DNA from: Zelonia costaricensis
Taxonomy: Eukaryota > Euglenozoa > Kinetoplastea > Trypanosomatida > Trypanosomatidae
Assembly: GCA_030849075.1 (NCBI GenBank)
Contig: JASAOO010003514.1
Coordinates: 24,351-88,350 of the forward strand
Direction: 5' to 3'
DNA: 64,000 nucleotides
How positions within the stretch are numbered: the first letter of the stretch is position 1; each line of letters begins with the position of its first letter. The notes under the pieces were generated by a model. It saw only the letters and a program-made list of their open reading frames with translations, did not search any database and had not been told where the DNA came from. Below are positions 60,980-64,000 of the stretch, piece by piece. The translations under genes were made by a program, and so were the position numbers.

Positions 60980-62064
60980 AGCTCACCGCTCTGTCGTGAG
61001 TCCGTCGTGGCGACGCGGTCAGGGTGGCACGTGTTTGCGCACGGGGAGGGATGCGCGGGCGCGCTGTGTCTGTGTGCCTGTGTGAGCAGGAGGGGGGGTA
61101 AGCGGATGGAGGGGAGCAGCTGACAACCCTTGCGCCTCTTCCTTGCCTTCCCGTTGCGTATCCCACTGTGTGCGCGTGTGTGGTGACCGGCGGTGTGGGG
61201 AGCAGCGAAGGGGTGGAGAACATGGAGCGTGAGAGGGGGAGGGAGCACTGGCGAACGATGTGCACGCTTCAGCCCGACCCTCAGCGGGGGGGAAGGGAGG
61301 GGGCGGAGGAGCCAACACAGGCAGAGGAGCCGTGCGGCGGCGCTGCTCCTGTCGTCCAGATCTGGAACTGCTTTGGCTTGGGTCAGAGTGCGAGCATGTA
61401 ACTTCGAAGAGGGGGAGATTGGCCGGTAGCACGGCAAGACGGACAGAAAGCGCGGGCGATGGAGGGGGAGTGTGAGGCACGGCTGACAGTGGGAAGCAGT
61501 TGCGCCGCAACAGCGAGCGAATCACTCACGGCAGCGTCAGACGTGCTCAAGCGAGAATAGTGCCGTGCGGTGGGAGAGGCAAGAAGTAAAAGACACGCGT
61601 GGGAAGACACACGCCGGCGTTGCGCCCTCACCACGGCGCAACGCATGAACACTCGGGGCGAAGAGTGCAGCGGTGGGCCGTAGGGAACACACGAAACAGA
61701 GGAGGAGCCGATCGGCAGCGTGACGAGCACCGCGCGAGTGCTGGGAAAGGGCGGAGTGCGCGCACATTAGCGCGACCAAACGCACAAGCCGCTGCCGTGC
61801 AAGTTGAGGTGAGGTCCGCGCGGCACGCATGAGAGCCCGCCGCCGGTACAAGCACACTGTGCAGCACCGCGTCGAGGAGCTGAGGACCAGCTTCACTCAC
61901 CGATCTACCCAAAAATACGCAGTCCGCGTTCACTGCACGACCGCTCATCAAGGTAACGAGGTGCTCAAATAGGAATGTGGAAGAAGATGGACGTGGAGGT
62001 AAGCGAAACACGACCATCGCGACCGCAGCGACGAAGGAAGCTGAGGGCCTCGTGTGCGTGATTC
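60980..62064. other. Intergenic spacer between ADP-ribosylglycohydrolase-like and EAF6-like genes
   Basis: This 1.08-kb spacer shows purine-rich blocks on the plus strand and no recognisable coding frame; the minus-strand frame at 61628-62407 partly overlaps the next gene out of frame. Confidence 0.6.
61078..61079 (-). promoter_or_regulatory. Predicted trans-splice acceptor AG for the EAF6-like gene
   Basis: On the minus strand CCGCTTACCCCCCCTCCTGC is followed by TCACACAG, with the AG at 61079/61078. No ATG occurs before the start at 60979. One of the clearest acceptors here. Confidence 0.65.
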
Positions 62065-63159
62065 CTACGCGACGCGACTCGAGGCCGGGACCACGTCCGC
62101 CACGCTGCCCGCCAACTTCAGAAGCTCCTCCGCGTCCGTCAAGCCGTCCACGAGGCGCGCCGGGATGCCGGATAAACCAACCTGAGCCCCGACCAGGGCG
62201 CCGGTCAGCATCGCACGGGCGCAGTTCTGGCCGCCGCCGTTGATGGCGTGCAGCACCGCAGACTCGAAGTCGTCCTTGAAGCGCGCTGCGAGGTAGTACA
62301 CGGCGGGCAGTACGTGGTAGATGGCGCACGGCATGCCGTACACGAGCGACACCATCGACGCCGGTTCGATCTTGATTCTTGCGGCGTCGGCTGCAGCCGC
62401 CGCGCACGTGGATGGGGTGATCAGCGCATCAGGCGACGCAAACTTCCCAGCCCGAGGCGGCTCCGGCACGCCCTTCGCAGGCGGCTGCAGCTTATCCGTT
62501 GTGACAGCGTGGAAAGGAAGCTTGCCAGCCTTCACCTCCGCGAAGAGGCGACCCGTGATCTTGTCGTCAAGCGGCACCCCTTGCACCAGCAGCGCCAGCA
62601 CGGCGTTGTAGGCCACCGTGAGACTCACAACCATCTCATCCCTCTGCGTTAGCGATGTGTTCGACGAGATGTCTGTAGCGAGGGCGGTGAGATTGGTGGC
62701 GTGCAACACACCAAGCGCAATCAGCCGCTCGATGGCCTCGGTGGTGTCGGCGCTACCGCCCGTCTGCGACCACGCAGTCCCAGCCTTGCGCTGTGCGTAC
62801 ACGGTGCGAATTGACTGACTGGTGTAGCCGCCGGGGCCGGAGACGGGCTCGCCGTTCATCTTGGGGAACAGGTCGCGCTCCAGCTTCGCACAGAAGGCCG
62901 CCTCGTTGTATCCACTCTCCTCCACCAGAGACTGCATTGTGAGCTTCAAGATGTACCCCGCCTGCGTCAGGTCGCCGGCGCGGAGCTGGTCGTGGTAGCG
63001 CCCCGCCACTGGGTTCGTGTAGCCGCTGACCCAGGCACCGTGGTCACGGCGCATCTCCTCCAGGTCGTAGTACCAGTGCACACCCATGCCAAGCGCATCG
63101 CCGATGAACGCGCCAATGAGCGCCCCCATCGCGCGATCGCGCCGCGTTAGCTTCGACAT
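62065..63159 (-). CDS. ADP-ribosylglycohydrolase-fold protein with altered metal-binding motifs
   Basis: The 364-residue product is of normal family length. It opens with GALIGAFIGDALGMGVHWYY (12-31), the N-terminal signature of the ARH/DraG family. At 61-69 AGDLTQAGY stands where active enzymes usually have a DDT/GDDTQ metal motif. GGSADTTEAIERLIALG (134-150) is again family-like. At about 305-316 AINGGGQNCARA replaces the usual GGDTDT, and GALVGAQVGLSGIPARLVDG follows as expected. Active ARH enzymes use these acidic residues to bind two Mg ions and remove ADP-ribose from proteins or nucleic acids. This set of changes recalls the J1-crystallin-like branch of the family, so enzymatic activity is doubtful. 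The ATG at 63159 starts the conserved region and lies 35 nt past a predicted acceptor. Confidence 0.9.
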   Translation of the reverse strand: MSKLTRRDRAMGALIGAFIGDALGMGVHWYYDLEEMRRDHGAWVSGYTNPVAGRYHDQLRAGDLTQAGYILKLTMQSLVEESGYNEAAFCAKLERDLFPKMNGEPVSGPGGYTSQSIRTVYAQRKAGTAWSQTGGSADTTEAIERLIALGVLHATNLTALATDISSNTSLTQRDEMVVSLTVAYNAVLALLVQGVPLDDKITGRLFAEVKAGKLPFHAVTTDKLQPPAKGVPEPPRAGKFASPDALITPSTCAAAAADAARIKIEPASMVSLVYGMPCAIYHVLPAVYYLAARFKDDFESAVLHAINGGGQNCARAMLTGALVGAQVGLSGIPARLVDGLTDAEELLKLAGSVADVVPASSRVA

Positions 63160-63193
63160 ACTGCGTACTCGCTACCGAATGCGCCTTCGGTGA

Positions 63194-63195
63194 CT
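63194..63195 (-). promoter_or_regulatory. Predicted trans-splice acceptor AG for the ADP-ribosylglycohydrolase-like gene
   Basis: CTCTCTTCCACGTCTCCTCC on the minus strand (about 63211-63232) is followed by ACGCATAG. No other AG or ATG intervenes, giving a short 5' leader of about 35 nt. Confidence 0.6.
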
Positions 63196-63629
63196 ATGCG
63201 TGTGTTTGTGGAGGAGACGTGGAAGAGAGCTCCCGGCGATGGTGGCCGAGATGGTCAAGTGAGGTGCGCTCACGCTCAACTTACGACCTTCTTTTTATCC
63301 TTGCCGGCTGTGCCGGACGGAGACAAGAAAGTTGTCGCACCAACTTCGCTGCGTGTGCGTGCACGCGCGTGTGCCTGGTAGGGTCGGGGTAGAATGGGTG
63401 AGTGTGACACCACACCTGCGTGGCACAGAACAGGTCAGGACGCGAGTGGGGCGCTGGACGAGTACGCTACTGAGGATGCGAAACGGCACAAGCTGCACGG
63501 TATTGTGTGAGCCGCCCCAAACCAGTGTCACGTCAAGGAGTAGACAGTGAAGGTGAGAGCATGCACTCACGGGATAACAGTCTCGTCGACAAAGCACTGT
63601 GTCCCAGAGCCATCTTATGTGCGACCGAG

Positions 63630-63650
63630 AACACACACACACACACACAC
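63630..63650. repeat. (CA)n microsatellite
   Basis: About ten CA units between the truncated right-edge gene and the ADP-ribosylglycohydrolase-like gene. Confidence 0.85.
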
Positions 63651-63710
63651 CTCTTGCCGCGCGTCCGAACCTAGTACACAACCCTGCCGTCCTGCCCGTG
63701 AGGTTCGACT

Positions 63711-64000
63711 TTAGCCAGCTTCATCATTTTTTTTCTTCTCTTTAGACCGCAGCAAACCGAACCTGCGCATCCGCTCCAACACGTCAGTCTTCGCCACAAC
63801 GCCCGTGTTCGATGACACCGCCCGCATCCACCCTAATAAGCGCCGCCACTTTCCACGACACTTCGCCGGGTGCACCACCCACCAACCCCGACCCGTGTTC
63901 GACGCGAGGTTGGCGATGTCAGTCCCCACACGCCCGTGCGCACTCGGCAGCACACAGCCACTTCGCTCTGGCCACGCTGGGTATCCTGTGAAACAGCATC
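63711..64000 (-). CDS. 3' end of an unknown basic protein, cut by the window edge
   Basis: The frame ending at the TAA at 63711 is open to the right edge with no ATG start in between, so it would be the C-terminal 95 or so residues of a gene entering from outside. It reads as plausible protein: GTDIANLASNTGRGWWVV, then RGKWRRLLGWMRAVSSNTGV, then TDVLERMRRFGLLRSKEKKK near the end. The fragment is strongly basic and repeats SNTG twice. No family is recognised. Third-position GC bias is weaker than in the neighbours, so it could be a chance open frame. Confidence 0.5.
   Translation of the reverse strand, partial: CCFTGYPAWPERSGCVLPSAHGRVGTDIANLASNTGRGWWVVHPAKCRGKWRRLLGWMRAVSSNTGVVAKTDVLERMRRFGLLRSKEKKKNDEAG

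Larger units (their letters stand above)
63160..63710. other. Intergenic spacer near right edge
   Basis: This 551-base spacer contains (CA)n at 63630-63650 and the leader of the ADP-ribosylglycohydrolase-like gene. I see no gene. Confidence 0.55.

Noticed and set aside
1..64000. Strand-switch region or RNA polymerase II start site
   Set aside because: All supported genes are on one strand, so no divergent or convergent switch is inside the window.

Overview
The window looks like nuclear DNA of a trypanosomatid protist of the Leishmania/Leptomonas/Crithidia type. Every convincing gene lies on the minus strand. The genes are intronless, often very long, GC-rich in codon use and full of Ala/Ser/Gln/Gly low-complexity tracts. 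They are separated by 0.8-3.8 kb spacers rich in polypyrimidine and (CA)n/(TG)n runs. In most genes a pyrimidine-rich stretch and an AG precede the first in-frame ATG, as expected for spliced-leader trans-splicing of a polycistronic transcript. I see no strand switch, tRNA, rRNA, CRISPR array or transposon. Gene starts are given at the ATG I judge real; several longer open frames begin at non-ATG codons or upstream of the predicted splice site.

In the direction of transcription (high to low coordinates) the genes are: the 3' end of an unknown basic protein cut by the window edge (63711-64000); an ADP-ribosylglycohydrolase-fold protein lacking the usual metal-binding motif (62065-63159); an Eaf6-like subunit of a histone acetyltransferase complex (59933-60979); a 2690-residue HEAT-repeat UTP10/HEATR1 protein of the small-subunit processome (50779-58851); O6-methylguanine-DNA methyltransferase (48410-49267); a four-finger zinc-finger protein (45563-47335); an EB1-like microtubule plus-end protein (43288-44706); a 2439-residue protein with a prion-like N-terminus and a DUF789-like domain (32144-39463); a low-complexity unknown (28629-31133); a large putative DOT1-like methyltransferase (23047-26061); a membrane-anchored ELMO-domain protein (19064-20323); a protein with an N-terminal PAM2 motif and a C-terminal tail anchor (15856-17610); a 3026-residue leucine-rich-repeat protein with an unreported-looking internal duplication (4303-13383); and a TCAIM-like DUF4460/DUF4461 protein (1298-3517).

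The genes do not form one pathway. They are the usual functionally mixed cargo of a trypanosomatid directional gene cluster: chromatin, ribosome biogenesis, DNA repair, cytoskeleton, small-GTPase control and probable mRNA-membrane contact. Regulation is probably post-transcriptional, through untranslated regions. The most interesting items are the PAM2/tail-anchored protein, whose 3' flank also carries a 26-bp near-perfect inverted repeat, the duplicated domain of the giant LRR protein, the DUF789-like protein, and the altered active site of the ADP-ribosylglycohydrolase homologue.
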